Below, in pieces: positions 8,646-17,721 of a DNA stretch of 64,000 nt. The stretch lies in contig NZ_GG704781.1 of NCBI RefSeq assembly GCF_000160535.1, positions 311,723-375,722 of the forward strand, written 5' to 3'. How positions within the stretch are numbered: position 1 is the first letter of the stretch; the number at the start of each line of letters is the position of its first letter. Under the pieces are notes generated by a model. The model did not search any database. It saw only the letters and a program-made list of their open reading frames with translations, and was not told the origin of the DNA. The translations under genes were made by a program, and so were the position numbers. Source of the stretch: Hallella bergensis DSM 17361. GTDB lineage: Bacteria > Bacteroidota > Bacteroidia > Bacteroidales > Bacteroidaceae.

Positions 8646-10055
8646 TTATTTGTATACTCTCACAATGTTGGCTCCGGGGTAATAGTGTGTGAGGATTTCG
8701 TCATAACCATATCCTTGTTCTCCCATCACAGCCGCACCAATTTGACATAGCCCTACACCATGTCCCCATCCGGCTCCGATAAGTTCGAACATGGCAGGAA
8801 TGCCATTGGAGTCCAAGTCTTTCCTATCAACCACGAAGGCTGAGCTGTAAAGGTGGCTTTCGCTTAGAATGCGTCGTATCTCAAGCTCTTTGCCAACGAT
8901 AAGCGTCTTCTGCGTGCCTATAATTTTTAACCTATACAGGCGGCCGCTTTTTCCGCGTGCCAAGGGCACAAGATCGACAATCTTCCCAAAGTCGACTCCC
9001 AACTTGCGGGCGATGAGTTCGGAGATTTGCGACTGCGTATAGCAAACTCGCCAGCGATAAAAGTCGGTGGTCTCCTGATCAAAATTGTTGAGCACCTGCG
9101 ACAGGATCTTGACATCGTGCGTGTTGCAATAGCTGGGTGGAGCTGTGCGAATCCACTGGTCCGCATTCTGTTCAAGAGTGAGATCGGGTAGGGGTGTGGC
9201 TGAAGGATCGGAATCGTTGGAGCCATCAGACCGATTTGGTCTGTCCAGCACGGCCCTCAGATATGATTTGGGTGTGTTTTCCCAGCAATACTGGAACTCT
9301 TCGACCATACCACCGCAGCACTTGGAAAACCGAGCGTCACAAATCTCTCCATGCGACACAAGCAGTTGTCCCCGCGTCTGCCTGACGGCTTCAGTCACCT
9401 GCGGCGACATGGCTTTCGATACGCCCTGATAACGCTGGCAGTGGTCGTCGGCACATGCATCAAACAACACATGGTCCTCACGATCGTACCACCTGACAAG
9501 CTCATTGTCGGTGGAGACGGCCGATGGTGCGGTCGTGTGCCCTGTCATCGCTCTGCGCCTTTCCATCTGGGCAAGTAGCCACGAGCGTGATATAACGGCA
9601 TGAGCCTTCAGTAATTCGAGGCTCGACGTGCTGCTCATTTCGCTGGAAATAACGCTATGGAGATAATCCTCAACAGGCAATTCGTTGATGGCCCAAATTT
9701 TGTCGCCATCAACAATAAATCGAAGGGAACCCGAAAAGACTTGTGTTTCCTTGCGCTCCCAGTGGAAATGAATGCCGATAGTCACATCTTTCAAAGCGAA
9801 AGAAGCGTCGGCATTGTCGCTATGGAACAGCAACTGCTCATAACACTTGTCATTCCAACGAATGACTCCCTCGTCAAAGACTACTTCCTGTTCACCCATG
9901 GCTTGGCAACCGTCTGCCGTATAAGGAGCATTTAGCGTAAAGGTAATCTGTTTGTCACAGACAATGCCCACTGCCACTTGGGGCTCTTGTCTCTGCGAAG
10001 GCCCTGCACTATGGTTGTTTGCGAAATTCAGTTTGTATCCTCTCTCGTTTTCCAT
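8646..10055 (-). CDS. SpoIID/LytB-domain protein
   Basis: A 469-residue protein with no obvious signal peptide. The SpoIID core is clear: ELPVEDYLHSVISSEMSST around residue 122, then LKAHAVISRSWLLAQ, and at the C-terminus FELIGAGWGHGVGLCQIGAA. SpoIID enzymes are lytic transglycosylases acting on denuded glycan; Bacteroidota carry homologues without sporulating. A WGHGVG motif and two CxxCC-like clusters (RYQGV...FSKCCGG) are seen. It is transcribed with the AmpG-like permease, a pairing that fits murein turnover or recycling. If it really lacks a signal peptide, export would need another route, or the start is misjudged. Confidence 0.85.
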   Translation of the reverse strand: MENERGYKLNFANNHSAGPSQRQEPQVAVGIVCDKQITFTLNAPYTADGCQAMGEQEVVFDEGVIRWNDKCYEQLLFHSDNADASFALKDVTIGIHFHWERKETQVFSGSLRFIVDGDKIWAINELPVEDYLHSVISSEMSSTSSLELLKAHAVISRSWLLAQMERRRAMTGHTTAPSAVSTDNELVRWYDREDHVLFDACADDHCQRYQGVSKAMSPQVTEAVRQTRGQLLVSHGEICDARFSKCCGGMVEEFQYCWENTPKSYLRAVLDRPNRSDGSNDSDPSATPLPDLTLEQNADQWIRTAPPSYCNTHDVKILSQVLNNFDQETTDFYRWRVCYTQSQISELIARKLGVDFGKIVDLVPLARGKSGRLYRLKIIGTQKTLIVGKELEIRRILSESHLYSSAFVVDRKDLDSNGIPAMFELIGAGWGHGVGLCQIGAAVMGEQGYGYDEILTHYYPGANIVRVYK

Positions 10056-10177
10056 CGTCCTATCTGGTTATGGTGCGCTCACCCCTTGCACATCTAACTA
10101 ACACTTCGTACCCCTGCCGTGTATGCAAAAGGTGTCCATGTCTCATCATTCGGCAATAAAAGTAAACGTAAACTTTG

Positions 10178-10185
10178 CAAAGATA
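10178..10185 (-). promoter_or_regulatory. -7 promoter box for the SpoIID-domain gene
   Basis: TATCTTTG on the minus strand; its first bases overlap a palindromic CTTTGCAAAG. It predicts a leader of about 115 bases. Confidence 0.5.
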
Positions 10186-10228
10186 GCGAAAATAGGGCGT
10201 AATCAGCATGCTTTAGTCAAAAAGTTTG

Positions 10229-10236
10229 TATCTTTG
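10229..10236 (+). promoter_or_regulatory. -7 promoter box for rlmN
   Basis: TATCTTTG ends only four bases before the ATG at 10241, so the transcript would begin at or next to the start codon and be leaderless or nearly so. Confidence 0.55.
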
Positions 10237-10240
10237 CATT

Positions 10241-11320
10241 ATGAACAAAAAAATATTACTCGGCATGACACCCACTGAACTCAAGGCTGTTGCAAAGTCC
10301 TTGGGTATGCCAGCCTTTACAGGAGATCAGATCGCCAATTGGATGTATGTACAGCACGTACGCTCGATAGATGAGATGACTAATATCTCCAAGACTAATC
10401 GTGCATGCTTAGCCGAGCAATATGAGATAGGATGCGTCGACCCTATAGATGCCCAGCACTCTGAAGACGGCACGATCAAGTATTTGTTTCCCGTGCGCAC
10501 TACTTCGTACAAAGAAGGCGAAGCGGGGAATGAGAAGACCTCTCCCAAGTTTGTAGAAACGGTGTATATTCCCGACGGGGAGCGCGCTACACTTTGCGTG
10601 TCGTGCGAGGTGGGATGCAAGATGAATTGCCTTTTCTGTCAAACCGGAAAGCAGGGGTTTCAGGGTTACCTCTCGGCAGCTGATATTCTCAATCAAATTT
10701 ATAGCTTGCCGGAACGTGAAAGCCTAACTAATATTGTGTTTATGGGTCAGGGTGAACCCATGGACAACCTTGACAACGTGTTGCGGACGACTGAGATTCT
10801 CACTGCACCCTACGCATTCGCTTGGAGTCCAAAACGCATCACAGTGAGCACCATCGGTATTAAAAACGAGCTCAAACGATTTATCGAGGAGAGTGACTGC
10901 CATTTGGCGGTGAGCCTCCATTCGCCCTTTCATGAACAGCGGGCAGAACTGATGCCTATCGAGCGTACCACTCCGGTAGAAGAGATCGTAGACCTCTTGC
11001 GCAATTACGATTTCTCACACCAGCGCCGGCTGTCGTTCGAATATATCGTGTTTGAGGGCATTAACGACTCGAAAGAACACGCCCGTGCGATAGTTCGGCT
11101 GCTGGAGGGGCTGTTCTGTCGCGTTAACCTCATCCGGTTCCACCCAATCCCTCACGTAAACCTGCATGGTGCCGATGACAAACAGATGGAAAGTTTTCGA
11201 AATTACCTCACCACACACGGCATACATACAACAATCCGCGCAAGCCGCGGTCAGGATATCCTGGCAGCCTGCGGACTGTTGAATACGTCGAGGAAAGCGG
11301 ACGGGGACTGCTGCAAATAG
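10241..11320 (+). CDS. rlmN: 23S rRNA/tRNA (adenine2503-C2)-methyltransferase
   Basis: A 359-residue radical-SAM enzyme that adds a methyl group to C2 of A2503 in 23S rRNA and of A37 in some tRNAs. The [4Fe-4S] motif is C126-x3-C130-x2-C133. The methyl-carrying cysteine pair is C119 (TLCVSCEVGC) and C344 (AACGLL). The start at 10241 fits the family N-terminus, and the promoter box immediately upstream leaves no room for an earlier one. A DUF4837 lipoprotein and pdxA follow at 4-base spacings, so rlmN probably heads an operon. The enzyme needs flavodoxin, which is also encoded in this window. Confidence 0.96.
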   Translation: MNKKILLGMTPTELKAVAKSLGMPAFTGDQIANWMYVQHVRSIDEMTNISKTNRACLAEQYEIGCVDPIDAQHSEDGTIKYLFPVRTTSYKEGEAGNEKTSPKFVETVYIPDGERATLCVSCEVGCKMNCLFCQTGKQGFQGYLSAADILNQIYSLPERESLTNIVFMGQGEPMDNLDNVLRTTEILTAPYAFAWSPKRITVSTIGIKNELKRFIEESDCHLAVSLHSPFHEQRAELMPIERTTPVEEIVDLLRNYDFSHQRRLSFEYIVFEGINDSKEHARAIVRLLEGLFCRVNLIRFHPIPHVNLHGADDKQMESFRNYLTTHGIHTTIRASRGQDILAACGLLNTSRKADGDCCK

Positions 11321-11324
11321 AGCT

Positions 11325-12269
11325 ATGCAGAGGAGGAATCGGAAGATGGTTGGCGGCTGGCTGGTCGTTGTACTGTTAGCAAGTCTATGGGGAGCATGCA
11401 GTGACACAAAATGGGTGCAGCCTAAGTCTGGCGGAATGCCCTACGAGGTGCTGGTGGTAGGCGATACTATGGATATGATCAGGAAAGCCCTTGGTCGTGA
11501 TGTAGTAGGACTGCCGCAGCACGAACCGCAGTTTGATGTGTCGACCGTGAAACGAGGAGGACTGAACGCCTCACTACGATTGGCGCGCAACATCGTCATA
11601 CTCGACATCGACTCAGGTGTTTTCACCAACACCCGAATACGGTATGAGAAAAACAAGTATGCCCGGCCACAGATGATAGTTTATATCGGAACGCCATCCC
11701 TGTTGGCTTTGAGACACGATATGTCACAGCAATCCCGCTTCTTGTGCAAGCTGTTCGAGCGTGTCGAGAGCAACGCCGCTATAGAACATCTGAAAACGCA
11801 CAGAAATGCTGAGACCGAGAAGCAAGTGGAACAGTTGCTGGGTGTGAAGATGTGGATCCCCGAGGATCTAACAGCCAGCAGGAAGGGTAAGAACTTTGTC
11901 TGGTTGAGTAACAATTCGACTGCGAACATGCGGAATATTGTGGTTTACAGACACGGAGCCAACCCAGATGTAACAACGTTCACTGCCTTGCGTGACAGTG
12001 TGATGCAAAGCAACATCAAAGGGGAAACCGACGGAATGTTTATGACAACTGTTCAAGAGACAGTGAGTGGAATAAAGATTAGGGAGAATAAACACGATGT
12101 CTTGATATTCAGAGGACTATGGGAGATGAAGGGCGATTGTATGGGCGGACCGTTTGTAAGCCATACTGTGGGTGATATCACGGCAGAAGCTTTTCTCTTT
12201 GCGCCCGGAAAGAAAAAAAGAAACCAACTGCGGCAACTTGAGGCCGCTCTATATACATTAAAACAGTGA
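11325..12269 (+). CDS. DUF4837-family lipoprotein
   Basis: A 314-residue protein with a hydrophobic signal and lipobox-like SLWGAC (Cys about residue 26), so probably lipid-anchored in the envelope. The body resembles DUF4837, a Bacteroidota-only family of unknown function (GGMPYEVLVVGD near the N-terminus, ENKHDVLIFRGLWEMKGD near the C-terminus). It starts 4 bases after rlmN and ends 4 bases before pdxA, so it is almost certainly translated from the same mRNA. No catalytic motif was seen, and the context does not predict a role. Confidence 0.8.
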   Translation: MQRRNRKMVGGWLVVVLLASLWGACSDTKWVQPKSGGMPYEVLVVGDTMDMIRKALGRDVVGLPQHEPQFDVSTVKRGGLNASLRLARNIVILDIDSGVFTNTRIRYEKNKYARPQMIVYIGTPSLLALRHDMSQQSRFLCKLFERVESNAAIEHLKTHRNAETEKQVEQLLGVKMWIPEDLTASRKGKNFVWLSNNSTANMRNIVVYRHGANPDVTTFTALRDSVMQSNIKGETDGMFMTTVQETVSGIKIRENKHDVLIFRGLWEMKGDCMGGPFVSHTVGDITAEAFLFAPGKKKRNQLRQLEAALYTLKQ

Positions 12270-12273
12270 ACAA

Positions 12274-13398
12274 ATGAACAATAGAAAAATTCGTGTGGGA
12301 ATCACCCATGGAGATACCAATGGCATTGGATATGAATTGATTTTCAGGGCTTTTGAAAATCCGGACATCCTTGAAATTTGCACTCCTGTCATATACGGTT
12401 CGCCCAAGGTGGCCGCCTATCACCGCAACGCACTTGGCATTGAGGCCAATTTTAGTATTATAAACTCGTCAGAAGAAATAGAAGATGGTAGAGTGAACAT
12501 GCTGCCCGTGTTTGACGAAGAAATAAAGGTGGAGTTAGGTGTGCCTTCAGAAGAAGCTAACCGTGCGGCAGCACGAGCACTCGACAGGGCTATAACCGAC
12601 TACAAAGAGGAATTGATAGACGTGATGGTAACCTGTCCTGTCAACAACAATCATTTTGTTGTAGACGGCTATACCATACCCGATAATGCCAAATACATAG
12701 AGAGTAGCATAGGAGAAGGACGTCAGGGTATTGATATACTAATGAATAAATGGATGCGCGTGGCCTTGATGACAGACCAAATTGCGCTGAAAGAGGTGGC
12801 TGAGTGCATCACAGTAGAGGGTGTTATTCAGAAAGTAGCTGCCTTCTTTGCTACGTTGCGGCGTGATATGCGCATTTCCAACCCGCGAATTGCTGTTCTC
12901 GCTCTCAACCCCAACCATTGTGAGGAACGTCCCGGTAAGGAGGAGACAGAAGTTATCATACCAGCCGTGCAGAAGTTGGCAGATGCAGGTGTGTGCGTAT
13001 TTGGGCCTTATCAGGCCAACGGGTTCTTTGGGAATGGGGACTATTGCGCATTTGATGGTGTGTTGGCCATGTATCACGACCAAGGTTTGGTGCCCTTGAA
13101 AGCCCTGGATCCCGAAAACAATATTCATTACCTTGGGGGATTGCCGCTCGTCAGCACGGCAGTAGACGTAACTCCCAGATATGACATTGCTGGACAAGGT
13201 AAGGCCAATGAGACGGCTCTCCTTCATGCCATTTATCATGCCATCGACGGTTTCCGCAATCGTAACAATTATGATGCCCCCCTTGCTCATCCACTGCCTA
13301 AGCTCTATCATGAGCGCAGAGACGATAGTGACAAGGTTAGATTCTCTATTCCCAAGAAGCACGATAACGCCTACAAGGAGCGTCAGAAAAAGCAATAA
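12274..13398 (+). CDS. pdxA: 4-hydroxythreonine-4-phosphate dehydrogenase
   Basis: A 374-residue NAD-dependent enzyme of the DXP-dependent pyridoxal phosphate pathway. It oxidises and decarboxylates 4-phosphohydroxy-L-threonine; its product condenses with 1-deoxyxylulose 5-phosphate through PdxJ. The N-terminal GITHGDTNGIGYELI, the AVLALNPNHCEE stretch and the metal-binding MYHDQGLVPLKAL motif (about residue 268) identify the family. The tail after about residue 350 is lysine-rich and slightly longer than usual. It sits 4 bases after the DUF4837 gene and 12 bases before a membrane protein gene. Confidence 0.95.
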   Translation: MNNRKIRVGITHGDTNGIGYELIFRAFENPDILEICTPVIYGSPKVAAYHRNALGIEANFSIINSSEEIEDGRVNMLPVFDEEIKVELGVPSEEANRAAARALDRAITDYKEELIDVMVTCPVNNNHFVVDGYTIPDNAKYIESSIGEGRQGIDILMNKWMRVALMTDQIALKEVAECITVEGVIQKVAAFFATLRRDMRISNPRIAVLALNPNHCEERPGKEETEVIIPAVQKLADAGVCVFGPYQANGFFGNGDYCAFDGVLAMYHDQGLVPLKALDPENNIHYLGGLPLVSTAVDVTPRYDIAGQGKANETALLHAIYHAIDGFRNRNNYDAPLAHPLPKLYHERRDDSDKVRFSIPKKHDNAYKERQKKQ

Positions 13399-13410
13399 TC
13401 GAATATCGCG

Positions 13411-14418
13411 ATGAAAAAGAAATACCAGAACGGGTTTTTCATTTTCGGACTTTTGGTGCTTGTCATCATGGTCACCCAACTTGATTTTGTCCAGGTATGG
13501 CAAGGGCTTCAGCATGCCGGTCATTGGTTTTTTGCCGTTGTCGCACTGTGGATGTTTTTGTATATGTTCAATACCAGTGCTTGGTATCTCATCATTAAGA
13601 GCGTCTGCAGTGGGTCGACAACTGATGAGTCGGCCAAAAAAATTCCTTTTGCGTGGCTATACAAGATTACAATTTCGGGTTTTGCGCTCAATTATGCTAC
13701 TCCTGGTGGACTGATGGGAGGTGAACCTTATAGGGTTATGGAACTGGCACCCAAGATTGGTACAGAGCAAGCTTCGTCATCGGTTATTCTCTATGCCATG
13801 ACACATATATTCAGTCACTTCTGGTTCTGGCTCTTATCAGCTTTGCTTTTTACCATCATTCACCCCGTAAATTTTCTGGTGGGCGTTTTTTTAGCTGTAG
13901 TTATTGGTTTTAGCATATTGGGAATATGGTTCTTTATTGCTGGATACCGCAAGGGATTAGCCAACAGGGTAATGAATGTCATGCGACATATTCCCTATGT
14001 GAAAAGGTGGGCACGCCCCTTTGTTGAAAGACATCGCAACCAATTGGACACAATCGATCAGCAAATTGCAGCACTTCACCGCCAGAATCCACGTAATTTT
14101 ATTGGTGCGGTACTGCTCGAGTTCTCTTGTCGGGTGTGTTCTGCATTAGAAATATTTTTTATCCTTTTGGTTATCATGCCCAGTGTAAACTTCTTCAACT
14201 GTATTTTTATATTGGCATTCACATCGCTTCTCGCCAATCTTTTGTTCTTTATGCCCCTACAACTGGGTGGACGTGAGGGCGGCTTTCTGATGTCTACTAC
14301 CATGTTGGGCGTCAGTGCAAACGGTGGTATTTTCGTAGCTTTGCTGGTACGTATTCGAGAGCTGATATGGACGGGGATTGGACTGCTCCTTATTAAATTT
14401 GGCAAACGAAGTCAATAA
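13411..14418 (+). CDS. AglD/MprF-type (UPF0104) integral membrane protein
   Basis: A 335-residue protein with about eight transmembrane helices, matching the flippase-like N-terminal domain of lysylphosphatidylglycerol synthases. [24 protein letters not shown] around residue 88 and [15 protein letters not shown] near residue 283 are the two conserved family motifs. It has no aminoacyltransferase domain, so it is not expected to make lysyl-PG; lipid or glycolipid movement is the family-based guess. It begins 12 bases after pdxA and probably ends that operon. Confidence 0.82.
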   Translation: MKKKYQNGFFIFGLLVLVIMVTQLDFVQVWQGLQHAGHWFFAVVALWMFLYMFNTSAWYLIIKSVCSGSTTDESAKKIPFAWLYKITISGFALNYATPGGLMGGEPYRVMELAPKIGTEQASSSVILYAMTHIFSHFWFWLLSALLFTIIHPVNFLVGVFLAVVIGFSILGIWFFIAGYRKGLANRVMNVMRHIPYVKRWARPFVERHRNQLDTIDQQIAALHRQNPRNFIGAVLLEFSCRVCSALEIFFILLVIMPSVNFFNCIFILAFTSLLANLLFFMPLQLGGREGGFLMSTTMLGVSANGGIFVALLVRIRELIWTGIGLLLIKFGKRSQ

Positions 14419-14520
14419 GATATTTATTCCACTCCTAAAACGATATCTTTGATGGCCGCATCTGAGCGCACGCAATTATCTTTTTTCTGCCATCTTTGCA
14501 GTAATCTCAAATAAATTATG

Positions 14521-14528
14521 TAATTTTG
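14521..14528 (+). promoter_or_regulatory. -7 promoter box for the sigma-54 activator gene
   Basis: TAATTTTG, 7 bases before the ATG at 14536, giving a very short leader. A second near-match (CATCTTTG, about 14490) would give a leader near 37 bases. Confidence 0.45.
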
Positions 14529-14535
14529 TCAGCCT

Positions 14536-15789
14536 ATGAACGCATCGGAACTGCAAAAAATTAAGCAACGCTATAACATTGTAGGCAACTATAAAGAACT
14601 TAATCGGGCTCTTGATGTTGCCATGCAGGTAGCTCTTACCGACCTCAGTGTCCTCATCATTGGAGAAAGTGGTGCGGGTAAGGAAATAATTCCCCGTGTG
14701 ATTCACGATAACTCCCCGCGCAAACGAGAAAAATACTTTGCGATAAACTGCGGCTCTATTCCCGAGGGCACCATTGATAGTGAGCTTTTCGGACATGAGA
14801 AAGGTTCCTTTACCGGGGCAGTAGGCGAAAGCGAGGGCTATTTTGGGATAGCCAACAAGGGAACGATTTTTCTTGATGAGGTGGGTGAGCTTCCCATAGC
14901 AACCCAAGCTCGCCTGCTTAGGGTGCTGGAAACAGGTGAGTATATCCGTGTTGGAGGACAAGAAATTCGCAAGACCGATGTGCGCATAGTCGCTGCCACG
15001 AATGTTAACATGCATAAGGCTATAACAGAAGGACGTTTCCGGGAAGACCTTTACTATCGTCTCAACACTATCCCTATCCAGATGCCCCCCTTGCGCGATC
15101 GTGGCAATGATATCATATTACTGTTTCGGCTTTTTGCGATGCAAATGGCAGAAAAATATCGCATCCCCAAAATAACACTCACGGAAGATGCGAAACAAGT
15201 GCTTCTCCAATACAAATGGCCAGGTAACGTGCGTCAGTTGAAAAACATCACTGAGCAGATATCTATACTCAGTGAGACAAGGGAGCTTAATGCAGAACAA
15301 CTCAAGCGCTACATCCCCATAGATCCTGAGAGTACCCAATTGGCCACTATCAATCAACCCGGAAACCACTCTTATGAAAGTGAACGGGAAATACTATACA
15401 AAATTCTTTATGAACTCCGGGGTAATGTATCTGATCTGAGACGCGACTTGAACAGATTGCGTAAGCAGTTGGATGATACGCACGAGTTGAACGAAACTAT
15501 TGCCTATCAAAACAACAAGTTTATAGAAGCTAATAACCCTCAGCTCCCCACACATACAAAAGGCTCACATAGCATGAGTGCCGTTGCTTCGTCTTCTGCA
15601 ATCGAAGCAGAGGCTGAGGAAATTAAAGCTGAACCAGAGAGCCTCAACTTGAATGATTTGGGGAGGCAGATGGTTGAAAAAGCTCTGGAAAGAAATGGGG
15701 GCAATAGAAAGAAAGCCGCTCAAGAATTAGGCATTTCCGACCGCACACTCTATAGAAGGATTAAGCAATATGGGTTGGACAAGAAATAA
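14536..15789 (+). CDS. Sigma-54-dependent transcriptional activator without sensor domain
   Basis: A 417-residue bacterial enhancer-binding protein. The AAA+ domain starts almost at once: Walker A GESGAGKE at residues 43-50, the sigma-54 contact loop GSFTGA at 90-95 and Walker B IFLDEVGEL around 113-121. A low-complexity linker (about 290-370) precedes a Fis-type helix-turn-helix (GNRKKAAQELGISDRTLYRR, about 388-410). There is no receiver, GAF or PAS domain, so its signal is not obvious. The genes for lptE, a TPR-like protein and secG follow closely; the lptE start lies about 20 bases past this stop. RpoN itself is not in the window. Confidence 0.93.
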   Translation: MNASELQKIKQRYNIVGNYKELNRALDVAMQVALTDLSVLIIGESGAGKEIIPRVIHDNSPRKREKYFAINCGSIPEGTIDSELFGHEKGSFTGAVGESEGYFGIANKGTIFLDEVGELPIATQARLLRVLETGEYIRVGGQEIRKTDVRIVAATNVNMHKAITEGRFREDLYYRLNTIPIQMPPLRDRGNDIILLFRLFAMQMAEKYRIPKITLTEDAKQVLLQYKWPGNVRQLKNITEQISILSETRELNAEQLKRYIPIDPESTQLATINQPGNHSYESEREILYKILYELRGNVSDLRRDLNRLRKQLDDTHELNETIAYQNNKFIEANNPQLPTHTKGSHSMSAVASSSAIEAEAEEIKAEPESLNLNDLGRQMVEKALERNGGNRKKAAQELGISDRTLYRRIKQYGLDKK

Positions 15790-15808
15790 ATTCTCGCATC
15801 ATACAGAT

Positions 15809-16348
15809 ATGAAATTCGATGCCAAAAGAAATCGAAAGTGTGCCTTAGCCAGCACACTTGGGGTGCTAATAGTGTCCGTTATACTTATATCTTGCAAAGT
15901 GAGCTATAGTTTTAATGGTTCCAGCATCGACTACACCAAGACTAAAACCATACAAATAGCTGACTTCCCCATTCGCAGTAGTTATGTGTGGGGACCAATG
16001 GCACCCTTGTTCAACAATCAACTGAAAGACACCTACGCCAACCACACACGTCTGACACAAGTTAAACGTGATGGCGATTTGGTAGTAGAAGGAGAGATTA
16101 CACAGTATTCCCAACGCAACAAATCTGTTTCAAGCGAAGGCCATTCGGCTCAAACAGAGCTGTCGATGACCGTTAATGTGCGCTTCATCAATAATATCAA
16201 TCATAATGAGGATTTTGAGCGGTCGTTCACAGCTACGCAGACCTACGAGACAACACAAAACCTAAATAGTGTCCAGGAAGAGCTTGTCACACAAATGTGC
16301 AAAGATCTTACGGATCAGATTTTTAATGCAACAGTAGCCAACTGGTAA
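15809..16348 (+). CDS. lptE: LPS assembly lipoprotein LptE
   Basis: About 179 residues with a lipoprotein signal (lipobox LISC, Cys about 27). The mature part begins KVSYSFNGSSIDYTKTKTI and continues TIQIADFPIRSS, then LTQVKRDGDLVVEGEITQY, the pattern of Bacteroidota LptE. LptE plugs the LptD barrel and helps place lipopolysaccharide in the outer leaflet. The frame is open earlier, overlapping the sigma-54 gene, but only the start at 15809 gives a proper signal peptide. Its place in the sigma-54-activator/TPR/secG cluster is conserved in the phylum. Confidence 0.85.
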   Translation: MKFDAKRNRKCALASTLGVLIVSVILISCKVSYSFNGSSIDYTKTKTIQIADFPIRSSYVWGPMAPLFNNQLKDTYANHTRLTQVKRDGDLVVEGEITQYSQRNKSVSSEGHSAQTELSMTVNVRFINNINHNEDFERSFTATQTYETTQNLNSVQEELVTQMCKDLTDQIFNATVANW

Positions 16349-16378
16349 ACCCCGCCAACCAATATCTATTATAATGTT

Positions 16379-17149
16379 ATGGATATAGCAAATCTTATCA
16401 AACACCCTGAATTGCTTGACAGCGAAACTCTTTACGATCTCCGCAGTCTGTTGGCGCTGTATCCATACTACCAAACTGCAAGGCTGTTGCTCTTGCAAAA
16501 CCTATATCTTCTCCACGATCCTACGTTCAACGATGAACTAAAGCGAGCAGCCATATACATTACCGACCGTAGGGTTATATTTAACCTTGTGGAAGCGGCA
16601 CACTATAGGTTCAAGTTGGCAGACACTATCCAAAACAAGGAAGCGCTCGATAAGACGCCGGACAAGACTACAGGAAAACAAGATCGAACGATCTCGCTCA
16701 TCAACCATTTCCTCGATACCATACCCGAGGAAAAAGAGCCGGAATCCAAGACCAAGCGCCGACCCACTCCGGCTGATGCTGCAGTCGACTATGTTTCTTA
16801 CTTACTCGAGACAGAGAGTGAGGAGGATGATAAACACGACTTGGCACCACAACTGAAAGGGCAGGATTTGATAGATAATTTCATAAACAATGAAAGTAAA
16901 AAAATCAAACTGAAGGAGGAGCCGGAATACATGCCCACACTTGAAGAGGCAAACGACGAAGGTGAAAAAGATGGCAATGAGGGATATTTTACGGAAACAC
17001 TGGCAAAAATTTATATCAAACAAGGTAGATATGACAAGGCGCTTGAAATAATTCAACGAATAAATTTGAATTATCCAAAAAAAAGTGCTTACTTTGCAGA
17101 CCAAATACGTTTTTTGGAAAAGTTGATTTTAAATAATAAAAATAAATAA
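16379..17149 (+). CDS. TPR-like hypothetical protein
   Basis: A 256-residue, charged, soluble protein. The N-terminal 90 residues are helical (LRSLLALYPYYQTARLLLLQN), the middle is low-complexity and acidic, and the C-terminus carries one TPR-like helix pair (ETLAKIYIKQGRYDKALEIIQRI, about residues 208-230). The tail is rich in Asn and Lys. It lies between lptE and secG, with about 10 bases to secG, so it is likely co-transcribed. A scaffolding role in envelope assembly is a guess from context only. Confidence 0.8.
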   Translation: MDIANLIKHPELLDSETLYDLRSLLALYPYYQTARLLLLQNLYLLHDPTFNDELKRAAIYITDRRVIFNLVEAAHYRFKLADTIQNKEALDKTPDKTTGKQDRTISLINHFLDTIPEEKEPESKTKRRPTPADAAVDYVSYLLETESEEDDKHDLAPQLKGQDLIDNFINNESKKIKLKEEPEYMPTLEEANDEGEKDGNEGYFTETLAKIYIKQGRYDKALEIIQRINLNYPKKSAYFADQIRFLEKLILNNKNK

Positions 17150-17159
17150 GTAAAGAATT

Positions 17160-17555
17160 ATGTACACATTTTTTGTAGTTCTTATTGTCTTGGTATCGCT
17201 GTTGATGATTTTCATCGTGCTCATCCAAGAATCTAAAGGAGGCGGCTTGGCAAGCAACTTCTCATCTTCTAATGCCATCATGGGTGTGCGCAAGACCACC
17301 GATTTCGTAGAGAAAGCAACATGGGGGCTTGCCGCTTTGATGGTTGTCTTCAGTATTGTTTGTGCCTACACGGCTCCGCAAGCATCTACCAGTCAAAGTG
17401 TGCTTGAGAAAGCTGCCACAGAAACACAAACGACCAATCCCATTAACACTCAGGGATTTCAAGCTGCGCCTGCTGAGGGAACAGCCCCGAAGGGAACGCA
17501 AAACGGACAGGCTCCGGCCGCAGCTCCCAAGGCACCCGTTACTCCTGCAAAATAA
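17160..17555 (+). CDS. secG: Preprotein translocase subunit SecG
   Basis: A 131-residue protein with two transmembrane helices (about 1-22 and 56-76) separated by the loop IQESKGGGLASNFSSSNAIM, the SecG signature. SecG assists SecYE during SecA-driven export. The C-terminal 50 residues are a low-complexity Ala/Pro/Thr/Gln tail, longer than in E. coli but usual for Bacteroidota. It is the last gene of the cluster and is followed by a 13-bp inverted repeat and the tRNA-His promoter. Confidence 0.93.
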   Translation: MYTFFVVLIVLVSLLMIFIVLIQESKGGGLASNFSSSNAIMGVRKTTDFVEKATWGLAALMVVFSIVCAYTAPQASTSQSVLEKAATETQTTNPINTQGFQAAPAEGTAPKGTQNGQAPAAAPKAPVTPAK

Positions 17556-17563
17556 AAAAAAAG

Positions 17564-17596
17564 GAGGATTTATTTGGTTAAATCAAATAAATCCTC
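17564..17596 (+). terminator. Perfect 13-bp inverted repeat after secG
   Basis: GAGGATTTATTTG and its complement CAAATAAATCCTC are separated by 7 bases just after secG. No T-run follows; the repeat abuts the tRNA-His -7 box, so it occupies the spacer of that promoter. It may be a terminator, an operator or both. Confidence 0.55.
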
Positions 17597-17604
17597 TACC
17601 TTTG
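17597..17604 (+). promoter_or_regulatory. -7 promoter box for tRNA-His
   Basis: TACCTTTG, 31 bases upstream of the mature tRNA 5' end. The TATTTGG inside the upstream inverted repeat could serve as the -33 element. Confidence 0.6.
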
Positions 17605-17634
17605 CACTCGCCTTAAAAAAGGTATTGATAACAC

Positions 17635-17709
17635 GGTGGACGTAGTTCAGTTGGTTAGAGCGTCAGATTGTGGTTCTGAATGTCGTGGGTTCGAGTCCCA
17701 CCTTCCACC
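17635..17709 (+). tRNA. tRNA-His (anticodon GTG)
   Basis: A full cloverleaf is visible. The anticodon arm is TCAGA / TTGTGGT / TCTGA with anticodon GTG, the T arm GTGGG / TTCGAGT / CCCAC, and the D arm GTTC / GAGC. An extra 5' G (17635) pairs with C73, the histidine identity element. The acceptor stem GTGGACG / CTTCCAC has one C6-U67 mismatch. CCA is not encoded. It is the only RNA gene found here. Confidence 0.95.
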
Positions 17710-17721
17710 CTCCAAGAAAAC

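Noticed and set aside
12739..13524. A 261-codon open frame on the minus strand opposite pdxA.
   Set aside because: Antisense shadow of a well-conserved enzyme; composition and residues are not protein-like.
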